This document shows positions 23,488 through 33,444 of a stretch of 64,000 bases of DNA, in pieces; within the stretch, counting starts at the first letter, position 1; each line of letters begins with the position of its first letter. Under the pieces are notes generated by a model that saw only the letters and a program-made list of their open reading frames with translations, was not told the origin of the DNA and ran no database searches. The stretch covers positions 248,001-312,000 of the forward strand of contig CAVZNF010000015.1 of assembly GCA_963776565.1 (NCBI GenBank), written 5' to 3'. Origin of the DNA: GMQP-bins7 sp963776565 (GTDB taxonomy: Bacteria; Actinomycetota; Thermoleophilia; Gaiellales; Gaiellaceae). The translations under genes and the position numbers were made by a program.

Positions 23488-25125
23488 CCCTTGATGATCG
23501 CGAGCCGGTAGCGCGTGGCGCCCGGACTCGACATGCGCACCTGCACGTAGTACGTCCCGGCGAGCCGTGGGCGGTACGAGAGGTACTGGCGCGAGCCGGT
23601 GCGGGCAGACGTGCGCACGCGATACCGAAAGTCCGCGACACGTTCGACCGAGCGCGCCTGGGGAAGCCAGAACGCGAGGCTCAGATCGACGCTCGCGTCG
23701 GCCCCGGTCAGCCCGACGTAGACCGGTTGGTTCTCGGTTCAGACGGATCGCGTAGACGTCGTCCTGGTCGTCCCAGAAGTCGACTCGAGCCTGCAGTCGG
23801 CGGTTCTGTCCATACACGTGATACGCACGCGCGCCGAGATCGTCGTTCGACTCGTAGAAGTCGCGGCGCGGGATCGGCTTCGACAGCGCGCCGACAGCCG
23901 CAGCGACGTCCAGCCGACCCCAGCCCGAGTAGGAGTCGCGCCCGTCTGCGCACGCGTCGCAGCCGGTCTCCGGGTCCAGGTCGATCGCAGTCGACTGGAG
24001 GATCTTCGTGACCTGCTCGGGACGTAGCGTCGGTCGCAGGCTCAGCAGGACCGCCGCGGCGGCGCTCACCTGCGGGGCCGCGAACGACGTCCCCTGCGCC
24101 TCTCGAAACTCGTCGGGGCCGCAGCTCGAATAGCCTTGATCGGAGCAACTCGGGAAGCGCGCGGTCAGCGGCCGGGGAAGGATCGACAGGATCTCGAGGC
24201 CCGGCGCAGCGAGGTCGTTGTAGATCGGGTCGCGGTTCGAGAACGACGGGATGCCACCCGTGTCGTTCATCGCGCTCACGCCGAGGACGTGAGGGAGAGC
24301 CGCCGGGTAGCTCGCGTACTTCCACGGGCTCGTCGGCGCCTGGTCGGAGTTGCCGACCGCCGCCACGACGACGACACCGTTCGAGACCGCATATGCCACA
24401 GCGTCAGCCTCGAGGCGCGAGTACGTGTCACGGTCCGGATCGAGCGGATCCCGGATGCCGCCGAGGCTCATGTTGATGACTCGCGCGCCGTTGTCGACGG
24501 CCCAGCGGATCGCCCTTGCCTCCGCGTCGACGGGGATCGCACGCGACTTGGTCACGACCTTCGCGATGAGGAGCTCGGACGAGGGCGCGAGGCCTGCGAT
24601 GCCGATCCCGTTGTCGTGGCCTGCCCCGATGAGGCCCGCGACGAACGTGCCGTGACCGAGCGTGTCCACGCGCGCCGAGCCACCGACGAAGCTCTTCGCA
24701 TCGAGGATCCTGCCCGCGAGGTCTGGATGGCCGGCATCGACGCCGGAGTCGATGACCGCGACTGGAATCGGCTCGAACGCGGGCAGCGTGATCCACGGGG
24801 AGTAGAAGCCGCTGTACGAGAGGTACCACTGCTTCGGCACGAGCGGATCGCTCGGCGTGAACGCGAGATGACGCGTGAGAACTGGCTCCACGTAGCGCAC
24901 GCCGGAGATCCCCTGGAGCGACACGCCTGCGGGCACGTCGACGACCAGCGCGGGGATCGGCTTCAGGCTGTGCGCGTGCGTGCCGGTGCGCCGCTCCACG
25001 GCTGCGGCGACGACGTCCGCCTTCGCACCGTGAGCGAGGCCGACAGCGACACGCGCAGCGCCGGCTCGCCCCGGCAGCGCGAGCGAGATCGACACGAGCG
25101 CGACGATGAGCGCGATCCGCCTCAT
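23484..25125 (-). CDS. secreted subtilisin-like (S8) serine protease (one frameshift)
   Basis: About 546 residues after repair. Signal peptide (RRIALIVALVSISLALPG), a propeptide-like region, then the catalytic triad: PVAVIDSGVDAGHPDLAG (Asp), DTLGHGTFVAGLIGA (His) and AQGTSFAAPQVSAAAA (Ser). Asn of the oxyanion hole is in VAAVGNSDQ. The last about 95 residues form a PPC-like C-terminal domain (ADASVDLSLAFWLPQARSVE, RLAGTYYVQVR). One extra base at 23736-23737 breaks the frame before that domain. ATG 25125 overlaps the SpoIID-like stop. Confidence 0.87.
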
Positions 25126-26746
25126 CCGGTCACCTGCACGACGGGGGACGTGCCGGCTGCGAACGCGGCGCTCGCGGTACTCCGAGCCCGGTAGCTCCCC
25201 TGCGGGACCGTCGCGTCGAGCTCGAGCCTGAACGTGCCGGCGCCGTCCACGACCACCTCGCCGACGAGTGCCCAAGCCGAGCCCTTCCTGCGCTCGACGG
25301 CGATCGACGGCACCCGGAAGCTTGGGCTTGACCGATCCAGCTGAGGACACCCGGCTCGGCCAGTGTCGGACGGGCGAGCGTCAGGCGTGGCGCGACCTGC
25401 ACGAGCAGCGCTGGAGAGGCGCCACCCTCCGTCTCGAGCCGATACCGCGTCGTGCGCACGGGCTTCACGTCGAGGGTGAGCGCTCCGGCAGCATCGGGGG
25501 TGAGCGTGGCCACGGGAGACCAGGCCACGCCGTCGGGAGAAGATGCCAGCTTCAGGCTCTCGAGACCTCTCCCCACCCCGTTGAGACGAGCGCTCGATCC
25601 GAAGACGATCGCTCCCACAGCGGGACGATCGAGCCTGAGCACGCCGATCGTCACCCACGTCGAGCGCAAGCCGAGAGCGGTGCGAACGACCGTGGCAGGG
25701 ACCTGCTCCGAGCCCGCGGTGGTCTCGACGGTGACGGAGCGAATGCGCCCGGACGGCGTCGCGTTGCCCCTGACGTCGGTGACCCGCGCGTCGGCTCCGA
25801 GCTTCGCCTGCACCGTGCGCGCACCGAGCAGCACCGGTCCCCACCGGTAGTACGGCGAGATCTTGTCCCACGGATCGGGCCGCGAGACGAGGTACGGCAC
25901 GCTGAACCCGAACACGTCGGCTGCGCTCGCCGTCTTGCCTCCCGAAGTCGAGAAGTAGTACGTCGTCGCGACCTTCCCGCCGTAGAGAACGACCTGTCCC
26001 GTCGTGTCGGTCACGGCCTTGGTCGTCGACGGCTTCTCACCGGCCACGCCGAGGTACACCTGGCTGCGGACGTCCGAGTAGAGGTCGAACGGCTTCCCCT
26101 TGACGAGGCTGGCAAGCGCGTACGAGCGGGCAGCGACCGCCTGGGACTTGAGCGCCTCGGCGGGCCAGCTGTAGGGCATCTCCCCCGCGACCACGCCCTG
26201 GAGGTAGCTCTCGAGCGCGACGACGTTCACCACACGGAGGAACCCGGCCTGCGGGACGAGCTCGAGCTTGCCGCGGTAGAGGCGACCGTCGAGCGCGAGC
26301 GATGCCTTCTTGGCCGGCCGAAACACGAGCGGCGGGGTCGCCGGAACCAGGCCTGCTTCGGAGGGGATGGAGAGATCGGGGCGAACCGTGAGCGGTCCCT
26401 TGGGGAGCCGATACGTTGCCCCCGTCGCGTCGACGGCGATGAACGGGAGGCTCGACGAGATCGTCACCGCGCGACGACCTTCGGCGAGGAGAACGCGCAC
26501 CTCCTTCCTGCCCGCTTTCGCCAGCTCGGTTCCGGTGTAGTAGTAAGCGAGGATCTGGTCGTACGTGCGGCCGGCGAGCGCCTGGCCGTACGCGCCGTAC
26601 TGACTCATCCCGACGCCGTGCCCGTAGCCGCGTCCGGAGACGAGGAAGACCGCTTCGCCGTAGGACGAGGGTGGCGTCTGCTGCCCCGACGCGGATGCGA
26701 CGGTGACGGTGAGGACGAGGACGATTGCGGCGACGAGTGCGCGCAC
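25122..26746 (-). CDS. secreted SpoIID/LytB-domain protein (one frameshift)
   Basis: About 541 residues after repair. Signal peptide, then the SpoIID/LytB domain: GRGYGHGVGMSQYGAYGQAL, LRVVNVVALESYLQGVVAGE, MPYSWPAEALKSQAVAARSY, and TYYFSTSGGKTASAADVF. In SpoIID these residues belong to a lytic transglycosylase acting on denuded glycan. The C-terminal third holds beta-sandwich repeats. One missing base near 25336 separates the last 75 codons. Non-spore-forming actinobacteria carry such proteins as cell-wall enzymes or modifiers. GTG 26746, GGAG upstream. Confidence 0.87.
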
Positions 26747-26822
26747 GAGGGCTCCAGGGTAGCTCCGCAGCGTTAGCTCTTTGTGTTCTCGGCCGATTGC
26801 GCCAGGCCTTGAGCGAACAGGT

Positions 26823-27822
26823 CTACTTCCAGGCAGATTCTTCGACCGGCGCGCGCTCTTTGAGCGGCTCCCACCACTCGCGGTTCGCTTCGTACCAGGC
26901 GACGGTCTCCCGCAGCCCGTCCTCGAAGCCGCGCGACGGCGCCCAGCCCAGCTCCTGCGCGATCTTGGTGGCGTCGAGGAGATAGCGCCGGTCGTGTCCG
27001 GGGCGGTCCGGGACGATCTTCTTGAGAGTCTCCGGCTTGCCGGTCAGCTCGAGCACGCGGTCGGCGATCTCCTCGATCGTCGCCTCGACTCCTGAGCCGA
27101 CGTTGTACGTCTCGCCCGCCCGTCCCTCCCGCAACACGAGGTCGATCGCTTCACAGTGGTCGAGCACGTGCAGCCACTCGCGCTTGTTCTGCGTCGAGGC
27201 GTACATCGGGAGCGGCTCGTCGTCGAGCGCGTTCGTGGTGAAGAGCGGGACGACCTTCTCGGGAAACTGGAAGGGGCCGTAGTTGTTCGAGCAGTTCGTG
27301 ATCGTGACGGGAAGACCGAAGGTCTCGAAGTACGCGCGGACAGCATGGTCGGCGCCCGCCTTCGACGCGTTGTACGGCGTGCGCGGGCGATAGGGCGAGT
27401 CCTCGGTGAACACCTCGTCCGTGTCGAGCGCGAGATCGCCGTACACCTCGCAGGTGGAGACGTGGTGGAAGCGCGCGACGCCGGCGGCACGCGAGGCGTC
27501 GAGCATGGTCTGCGTGCCGAGGACGTTCGTGCGGAAGAACCGCGTCGGGTCGACGACCGCGAGCGAGTTGTGCGACTCGGCGGCGAAATTGACGACGACC
27601 TCGGTCTCGTGCTCGCGCAGCGTCGCCTCGGCGAGATCGCGATCGCAGATGTCTCCCTGGACGAACTCGATGCCGCTCTCAACCGCCGCCAGGCTGCTCG
27701 CGGTTCCCGGCGTAGGTCAGCAGGTCGTACACGACCACCGAGTCCTGCGGGTGACGCTCGAGCCAGTAGTGGACGAAGTTCGAGCCGATGAAGCCGGCGC
27801 CGCCGGTGACGAGGAGTCGCAC
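26823..27822 (-). CDS. rfbB: dTDP-glucose 4,6-dehydratase (one frameshift)
   Basis: About 332 residues after repair. RLLVTGGAGFIGSNFVHYWL binds NAD; VNFAAESHNS, HVSTCEVYGDL and YNASKAGADH (the YxxxK pair), then NNYGPFQFPEKVVPLF, are extended-SDR/RmlB signatures. One extra base near 27696 separates the NAD-binding N-terminus from the rest. Converts dTDP-glucose to the 4-keto-6-deoxy sugar. Last gene of the rfbACDB operon. GTG 27822 lies 11 nt past the rfbD stop. Confidence 0.92.
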
Positions 27823-27833
27823 GGCGGCGAAGG

Positions 27834-28683
27834 CTAGCCGTCCATCTCGGCGAGGCATGCGCGAAGACCGTCGCGCCAGTGCGGGAGCACGGGAGCTCCC
27901 TCTCGCTCGCTCCGCAGCACGGAGTACGCGGGTCTCGGGGCAGGACGCTCGAGCTCTGCCGTCGTGATCCGGCGGACGCGACAGCTGAGCCCCGCCTCCG
28001 CGAAGATCGCTTCGGCGAAGTCGGCCCACGTGCAGTCACCCTCAGCCGCCACGTGCCAGAGCCCCTTCGGCATGTCCGCGTCGACGAATCCCCGAACGGC
28101 AGCGGCCAGGTGGCCGACGAACGTCGGGCAGCCTCGCTGGTCGTCGACGACCGCGACCTCGTCGCGCTCTGCGCCGAGGCGGAGCATCGTCCGGAGGAAG
28201 TTGTGGCCGGTCGAGCCGAAGAGCCACGACGTCCGGACGACCCACGCGTTCGGCCCGGCGGCGGCCTCGCCGTGGAGCTTCGTCCTGCCGTAGGCGGAGG
28301 CCGGGTTCGGGCCGTCCGACTCGACGTAGGGCGAGCGCTTGCGCCCGTCGAAGACGTAGTCGGTGGAGAAGGTCACGAGCGGCGCCTTGAGCGCTGCGGC
28401 GTGTGCGGTTCCGCCGATGTTCACAGCGGCCGCACCCTGCGGGTCGTCCTCGGCGCCGTCGACGTCGGTCCACGCCGCCGTATGCAGCACGAGGTCGATC
28501 TCGCGTCGACGAAGCTGAGTGAGGTAACGGCCCGGTGACGTCCCAGTCGGCGCGCGTGAGCGCGAGGACGTCGTCGCCCGCGAATGCCCGCTCGAGCGCG
28601 CGGCCGAGCTGGCCGCCGGCGCCCGTGATCAGGACTCGACGGCGGCGTCCCGCGCGGACAGGATCGGGGTGCTCGAGCTCCAT
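27834..28683 (-). CDS. rfbD: dTDP-4-dehydrorhamnose reductase (one frameshift)
   Basis: About 282 residues after repair. VLITGAGGQLGRALERAF is the NADPH site; VLHTAAWTDVDGAEDDP, FSTDYVFDGRKRSPY and YGRTKLHGE (YxxxK) are the RmlD signature. An extra base near 28521 separates the first 55 codons. The only fitting start, ATG 28683, overlaps the end of rfbC by 55 bp, which is large for this operon, so the exact start is uncertain. Last step of dTDP-L-rhamnose synthesis. Confidence 0.9.
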
Positions 28684-29098
28684 AGGGATGCGACGCGCGG
28701 GTCGTTCCAGGGGACCGTGTGCTCGTCGGGGTCGGCCGGGTCGTACTCGACCGTGACGTGGTAGCAGAACAGGATGTCCGTGAGCGCCTCGAAGCCGTGC
28801 GCGTGCGAACCCGGGGATGTAGACCGCCACCGGGTTGTCCTCGCCGATGTCCTCCGTGAACGTCTCGCCCGTCTCGCGGTCGAGCACGACCACGCGTGCC
28901 GTTCCGCGCAGGCACGCGAAGAGATCGTCCTGCCCGCGCTCGTGGTAGTGCAGGCCTCGAATGCACTCCGGCACGCGAGAAGGAAACGTTCGTCTGGCGC
29001 ATCGGCTTCGGCAGGGAGCTATCGCGGCGAAGCTCGCAGAACCAGCCGCGCTCGTCCTCGACACGGCGCAGAGGGATGCGGACGATGCCGTCGATCAC
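28629..29098 (-). CDS. rfbC: dTDP-4-dehydrorhamnose 3,5-epimerase-like cupin (two frameshifts)
   Basis: About 155 residues after repair. Begins IDGIVRIPLRRVEDERGWFC, continues QTNVSFSRAGV, then RGLHYHERGQDDLFACLRGT with the catalytic-site His, ARVVVLDRETGE, and after the second repair HGFEALTDILFCYHVTVEYD. Extra bases near 28813 (CCCC run) and 28970. Slightly shorter than classical RmlC (about 180). It sits between rfbA and rfbD as expected for the rhamnose operon. GTG 29098 overlaps the rfbA stop. Confidence 0.85.
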
Positions 29099-29889
29099 GC
29101 GGCGTCACGCTTGTTCGCGCCCGTCTCGTCGATCCGGCGGCCGATGTCCGCGAGGTGCTGCCAGTGCTTGCCGGCGTCCTCCCACCAACCGTCGACCTCG
29201 GAGGCCTCCAGCCTCCCCGCGAGCGCGTAGTGGCGGTTCACGTCCGTGATCTCCAGCTCGCCGCGCGCGGACGGGTTCAGCGTGGCGATGACGTCGAACA
29301 CGTCCGGCGGGTAGCAGTAGAGACCGACGACCGCATGCGACGTCGGCGGTTCGTCGAACCTCATGTCGACGACGCCGGCCTTCTCGACGATGTCCGCGAC
29401 CTCGCCGTCATCGCCGTACACGACGACTCCGAAGTTCTCTGGATCGTCGACCTCCTTGACGAAGATCCGCGCGCGGGATGGGCTCTCCGCCCATTCGTGG
29501 ATGCTCGCGGACTGCGCGAACTCGAAGATGTTGTCTCCGAGCACGACCACGAGCGGCGCTCCCGCGGCGAAGTCCTGCGCCATGCCGACGACCTGCGCGA
29601 TACCGCCGGGCTCCGTCTGGACCTTGTAGGTGAGATCGAGCTCGAGGATCGGATCGCCGCCGCCGCGAGGGGCCAGTCGGCCATCCCCGAGGAGATCGAT
29701 CATCTGCCCCGCGTGGCCCTTCCCCGTGACGAGGAGCACGTCGGTGATCCCGGCCAACTGGAGGAGCTGGAGCGGGTAGTAGATCATCGGCCAGCTCCCG
29801 ACCGGGAGCAGGTGCTTGTTCGCGACGCGCGTCAGCTCGCCGAGGCGTGTCGCCTCGCCGCCGGCGCAGATAAGGCCCTTCGGCTGCAC
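29095..29889 (-). CDS. rfbA: glucose-1-phosphate thymidylyltransferase-like nucleotidyltransferase
   Basis: 264 residues. First gene of the dTDP-rhamnose operon. The nucleotide loop reads GLICAGGEATRLGELTRVAN, where GGEATRL stands in place of the common GGxGTRL; HLLPVGSWPMIYYPLQLLQ, VVVLGDNIFE and NFGVVVY follow and support RmlA. PPDVFDVIATLNPSARGELE and ITDVNRHYALAG are the C-terminal signature. About 25 residues shorter than the long RmlA form. ATG 29889. Confidence 0.88.
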   Translation of the reverse strand: MQPKGLICAGGEATRLGELTRVANKHLLPVGSWPMIYYPLQLLQLAGITDVLLVTGKGHAGQMIDLLGDGRLAPRGGGDPILELDLTYKVQTEPGGIAQVVGMAQDFAAGAPLVVVLGDNIFEFAQSASIHEWAESPSRARIFVKEVDDPENFGVVVYGDDGEVADIVEKAGVVDMRFDEPPTSHAVVGLYCYPPDVFDVIATLNPSARGELEITDVNRHYALAGRLEASEVDGWWEDAGKHWQHLADIGRRIDETGANKRDAA

Positions 29890-29923
29890 GCGGGGATGCT
29901 AAGCGACGCCCTCAGGCGCCGCG

Positions 29924-30122
29924 CTACGGCCGCTTCCGCTCGCGCTCGCGCCACGCTCGCCTCATCGCTGTTTTCCTTTCGTGCACACCGGGTACCGCTC
30001 GTACAGCGGCGACCCACACGTAGAGCGTCGCGCTCACCACGCCGGCGATGAGCATCGAGCAAGCGCTTGGGGTGGAGGGCGAAGAACAGCAGTGCCCGCA
30101 CGCGGGCGATCGTAGCCGACAT
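29924..30122 (-). CDS. small membrane protein, hypothetical (one frameshift)
   Basis: About 65 residues after removing one extra base near 30057. The first part (SATIARVRALLFFALHPKRL) joins a membrane helix (MLIAGVVSATLYVWVAAVRA) and a highly basic tail ending RERERKRP. No family recognised. It is divergent from the gene at 30159 and ends 34 bp before rfbA begins, on the same strand. No clear ribosome site. It could be a chance pair of frames; the hydrophobic-then-basic layout argues for a real small protein. Confidence 0.35.
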
Positions 30123-30158
30123 ACTTCGAAGCCGAGTCGAGGAAAGGTGGTACCAAGC

Positions 30159-30626
30159 ATGGTGAAGACCAAGACGAATCCCGCGCTGTCGACGGACGCG
30201 CTCAAGCCGTACGTCCAGCGCGCAATGACGGATCCGGAGCTTCGCGAGGACCTCCTCGCCGCCTTCGTCGCCGCCCGCAGCATCTACGGCCAGATGGCGA
30301 AGGGCCGAGGTCTCAAGGGCAAGGCGGAGAAGGTTTCCGAGAAGGACTTCCAGAAGCAGCTCCAGCACCTCGTCGGCGACCTCACGGAGGCGTCGGAGAA
30401 GCTCAAGGGAGGCGCGAAGAAGAAGAGCCACAAGGCGCGCAACCGCGTCGTCCTGCTCACCGGGGTGACGCTCGGCGTGCTCTACAACCCGTGGACCGGT
30501 CAGGCGACGCGCGACTGGATCATGGAGCAGATCGCCGGCGGGAACGGCGATGGGCTCGAAGAGCTCGAGGCCGAGCTCGCCGCCGAGGCCGATGCAGCAC
30601 CGGGCGGCAACGGCTCCGAGCCGTAA
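30159..30626 (+). CDS. YtxH-like protein, hypothetical
   Basis: 155 residues. AGGAAAGGTGG precedes the ATG at 30159, a strong ribosome site. The N-terminal half is helical and Lys-rich, resembling a coiled coil (EKDFQKQLQHLVGDLTEASE). A short hydrophobic stretch VVLLTGVTLGVLYNPWTGQA near residue 100 resembles the YtxH-type anchor (LFAPxxGxxTR). The tail is acidic. Function unknown; YtxH proteins are general-stress-associated in Bacillus, which is only a loose parallel. Confidence 0.6.
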   Translation: MVKTKTNPALSTDALKPYVQRAMTDPELREDLLAAFVAARSIYGQMAKGRGLKGKAEKVSEKDFQKQLQHLVGDLTEASEKLKGGAKKKSHKARNRVVLLTGVTLGVLYNPWTGQATRDWIMEQIAGGNGDGLEELEAELAAEADAAPGGNGSEP

Positions 30627-30641
30627 GCCGGCCCGGCTTCG

Positions 30642-32034
30642 CTAGTCCCTCAACGCTTTCTCGAGCGCTCCGGGAACGAGACCGCTGGTCGACGCGATGT
30701 CGTCGGCCTCGAGCAAGACCGCGCCGGGCGGCGGCAATGTTGCGCTGCCCGGCCCGGTCGGCACGTAGATGCGCCCCGCGGAGAACGAGATGTCGTCGGC
30801 ATGCCGCCATGCGAGGAGGATCGGGTACGGCGCAACGACGCCGTCGTACCCGAGGCCCAGCATCGAGGACGGGTGGATCTCGAAGTGGAGGTGCGGCGCT
30901 CCTCCGTCGGCGTCGCCGGTCGCGCCGACGAACCCGATGACATCACCCCCCTTCACCGACCTCCCCTCGACCGCGAGCGGTGAGTACGCGGAGAGGTGTG
31001 CGTAGTAGAACTCGTTACCCGACGTGTCCCGCAGCCAGAGCCGGTACCCGCCGATCCGGTTGAACCCGATCGTGTGCAGCGTCCCGTCCGCCACCGCGAG
31101 CAAGGGGGTCCCGGCGGCCGCGAAGATGTCCTCGCCGTGATGCCAGCCTCCTGAGACGTCCGCCCGCGGCGCTCCGAAGCTGTCGCCGAAGGACGCGGTG
31201 CCGTAGATGGGGAAGACATAGCCTCCGGACGAGAGCCGCGCGCTGACCTCCGGTGCAACCCGCACAGGCCCGCCCGGAACCTCTCCACCGACGTCGGGCT
31301 CAGGCGCGCTCGGCCTGCTGGGTCGACCGCCAGGCGTCGTCGGTGGGCGGTGTCCGGAGCCCGGCGTGGTCGGACGGGATGGCGCACTGACATCGGCGAC
31401 GGATGTCGCCTGCGCGTTCCCGATCACGATCTCGCTGCCGGCTGGAAGGCCGCCGTGCTCGGCGCTCAACTGGATTCGAAGCCCGGTGACGGACGCCTGA
31501 GCGCCGGGCGGGCCCTTCTTGCGAGTTCCGCTACTGCCGGCAAGGACGGTGAGCGTTCCCCAGTCCTCGAGCGAGGCGGTCCCGGGTGCACTCGGGAGGT
31601 CACGTCCGAGGGCGCGTAGCCCCTGGACCTCCGACGCCGACGACTCCGAGCCCACCGACCGCTCGCTGGCGCCCGCGGAGACCGACGCCGTGATCTTGCC
31701 GGCGACGATCTCCCCGTTGAATAGTGAGACGACGATCGTCTCCGCAAGACGACTGCGTCGTGGCGGCCGAGCCGGGAGACGCGAAGACAGTCGCGCGCGA
31801 GCGCCCGACGCTGACGATCGAGCCGTCTGCGGGGTACTGGAACGACTGAACGTCCACGGTGGGCGAGGTCGGCCACTCGAGATCGCCGAGCGAGACGCCG
31901 TCCTGGCCGGGAATCGTGATGCGCAACAGGAACGCGGTGGCGCTCGTGGTGGCGCTGCGCGGAGGCGGAGCGGCGGCCGCGAGCGTCGCCGAAGCGACGA
32001 GGGCTGCGACGACCGCGACGGCGAGGCGGATCAC
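30642..32034 (-). CDS. secreted M23 (LytM-type) endopeptidase (one frameshift)
   Basis: About 463 residues after repair. N-terminal signal peptide (RLAVAVVAALVASATLAAAA), a beta-rich region of about 200 residues, a Pro/Gly/Arg-rich linker (RPTTPGSGHRPPTTPGGRPS), then the M23 domain: GWHHGEDIFAAAGTPLLAVA with the zinc His and Asp, and GAPHLHFEIHPSSM with HxH. One extra base near 31744 separates the signal-bearing N-terminus from the rest. Likely cell-wall hydrolase or assembly factor. Stop faces the YtxH-like gene. Confidence 0.85.
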
Positions 32035-32426
32035 GGCGAATCAGGGTAGCGCGGGTTTCTGCGGCGCGTTCTCCACACGAGCTGGGCCGCCACGCCGAAG
32101 AGCAGGATGGCGAACAGCGTGCGCAACGTGGTCTCCGGAAGCTCCGTGACGATCCTCGCGCCGATCTCGACCCCCACGATCGACGCGAGTCCGACGACGA
32201 CCGCCGTCCGCGCGCGGAGATTGCCGTAGCGGCGCTGGCTCCAGGCGCCGACGAGCACCGTCGGAAGGATCGCGAGGAGCGAGGTGCCCTGTGCCTCGAG
32301 CTGTCCGAGCCCGAGCACCACGAGCGTGGGCACGAAGAGGATGCCCCCGCCGACGCCGAACATGCCCGCGAGCACGCCTGCCGCCAGACCGAGAACGATG
32401 CCGAACGCGATCGTCGACGCACTCAC
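32031..32426 (-). CDS. half-size TauE/SafE permease, second half
   Basis: 131 residues with about four membrane helices and the TauE/SafE loop GMFGVGGGILFVPTLVVLG near residue 22. Full-length family members are about 250 residues with two such halves; this gene encodes one. GTG 32426 overlaps the stop of the partner half (GTGA), so the two are probably translated together and pair in the membrane. The family exports sulfite, sulfoacetate or other anions. A frameshift-split single gene is the alternative. Confidence 0.75.
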   Translation of the reverse strand: MSASTIAFGIVLGLAAGVLAGMFGVGGGILFVPTLVVLGLGQLEAQGTSLLAILPTVLVGAWSQRRYGNLRARTAVVVGLASIVGVEIGARIVTELPETTLRTLFAILLFGVAAQLVWRTRRRNPRYPDSP

Positions 32427-32767
32427 GACGCGAGCAGCCAGATTCCGATGGCGGTCAGCAGCGCTGCGAAGCCGTACGTGAGCGTGCTCGTGCGGACGCG
32501 TTGCTGCCACGCAGTCCCGGCCAGAACTCCCACCACTGCTGGGAGCCCGACGAGCACCGCGTAGCCGACCTCGACCTCGCCCCTGAACGAAAAGACGATC
32601 ACCCCAGCGCTCGCGGTGATGGCGATCGCTAGCAGGGAGGTCGCCGTCGCAGCGCGCTCCGGCATCCCCGCAACGAGGATCAGCAGTGGCACGGCGATGA
32701 TCCCTCCTCCGACCCCGAAGAAGGCGGAGAAGAACCCCGCCGCGAGCCCGATGGCGACGAGGCGCAC
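32423..32767 (-). CDS. half-size TauE/SafE permease, first half
   Basis: 114 residues with three to four membrane helices and the loop AFFGVGGGIIAVPLLILVAG near residue 15. It also has MPERAATATSLLAIAITASA, typical of the first TauE half. GTG 32767. Divergent from the secreted protein at 32785, only 17 bp away, so promoters overlap. Joined end to end with the next gene it would give a normal-length 245-residue transporter; joining would need a one-base deletion error at 32423-32426. Confidence 0.75.
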   Translation of the reverse strand: MRLVAIGLAAGFFSAFFGVGGGIIAVPLLILVAGMPERAATATSLLAIAITASAGVIVFSFRGEVEVGYAVLVGLPAVVGVLAGTAWQQRVRTSTLTYGFAALLTAIGIWLLAS

Positions 32768-32784
32768 GGACGTATCGTACGAGC

Positions 32785-33444
32785 ATGGTCAGCCGAATCG
32801 GCTTCATCGCGATCCTGGTCGTAGCCGGAATCGCTGTTTCGGGCGCTGCTGCGCGCACGCCGCCGACCGGCACTGCGATGTTCCTCGTCGAGCAAGACCC
32901 ACGGCTCTGTCCGAGCCCGCTCTGTGGCGGCTACTGGGCGTCACTGGCCAACGGCGTGCGGACGCGCTGCGGGAACGGGCAGCGGCAGACGCGCTGCTAC
33001 GCAGCGCGCGCCGTCGACCGCTACGGCCGGCCATATGTCAACGAAATTCCCGAGGGCTCGCTCGTCCGCGGCGCGATCGAGCTCGGCCAGAGGTTCGGCG
33101 ACCGCATCCTCGATCAGCTGCGCGTGTACGCCGTCTACGCGCCGGCCGGTACAGCCGCGGTGAGCGGCGGCTATTACCGCGTCGTCGATACCGGCATTCG
33201 CTGCATCCGTGCTCCCTGCTTCTCGTATCGCGCCGGTCAGGTCAACGGATCGTCGCGGGTCACGATCTCCGAGGTCGACCTCCAGGCGTCGGGCGCGCCG
33301 GCAGGAGCGATCGAGCGGGCACAGGCGGCTCTACGAACGAAGGACGGCGTCTACGCGCGCGGCCGGTTCGCGACGACGCCGGACGGCGGCCGCGTCTTTC
33401 GCGCGCTGCGCCTCTACCTCAGAGCGCCGCAGCCTCGCGCCTGA
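32785..33444 (+). CDS. secreted Cys-rich protein, hypothetical
   Basis: 219 residues. A signal peptide (RIGFIAILVVAGIAVSGAAA) precedes DPRLCPSPLCGGYWASLANG, RTRCGNGQRQTRC and TGIRCIRAPCFSYRAGQVNG. The six Cys form three close pairs and probably make disulfides. The CPSPLCGGYW segment recalls a family of uncharacterised secreted proteins (DUF6748-like), but I cannot confirm this without a search. ATG at 32785. Its 3' end overlaps the convergent decarboxylase gene by 26 bp. Confidence 0.65.
   Translation: MVSRIGFIAILVVAGIAVSGAAARTPPTGTAMFLVEQDPRLCPSPLCGGYWASLANGVRTRCGNGQRQTRCYAARAVDRYGRPYVNEIPEGSLVRGAIELGQRFGDRILDQLRVYAVYAPAGTAAVSGGYYRVVDTGIRCIRAPCFSYRAGQVNGSSRVTISEVDLQASGAPAGAIERAQAALRTKDGVYARGRFATTPDGGRVFRALRLYLRAPQPRA

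Noticed and set aside
22843..25350. A minus-strand frame of 835 codons spanning the acyltransferase region and the subtilase
   Set aside because: Only the middle part is the real protease; the tail is antisense to the acyltransferase and the head is antisense to coding within the SpoIID-like gene.
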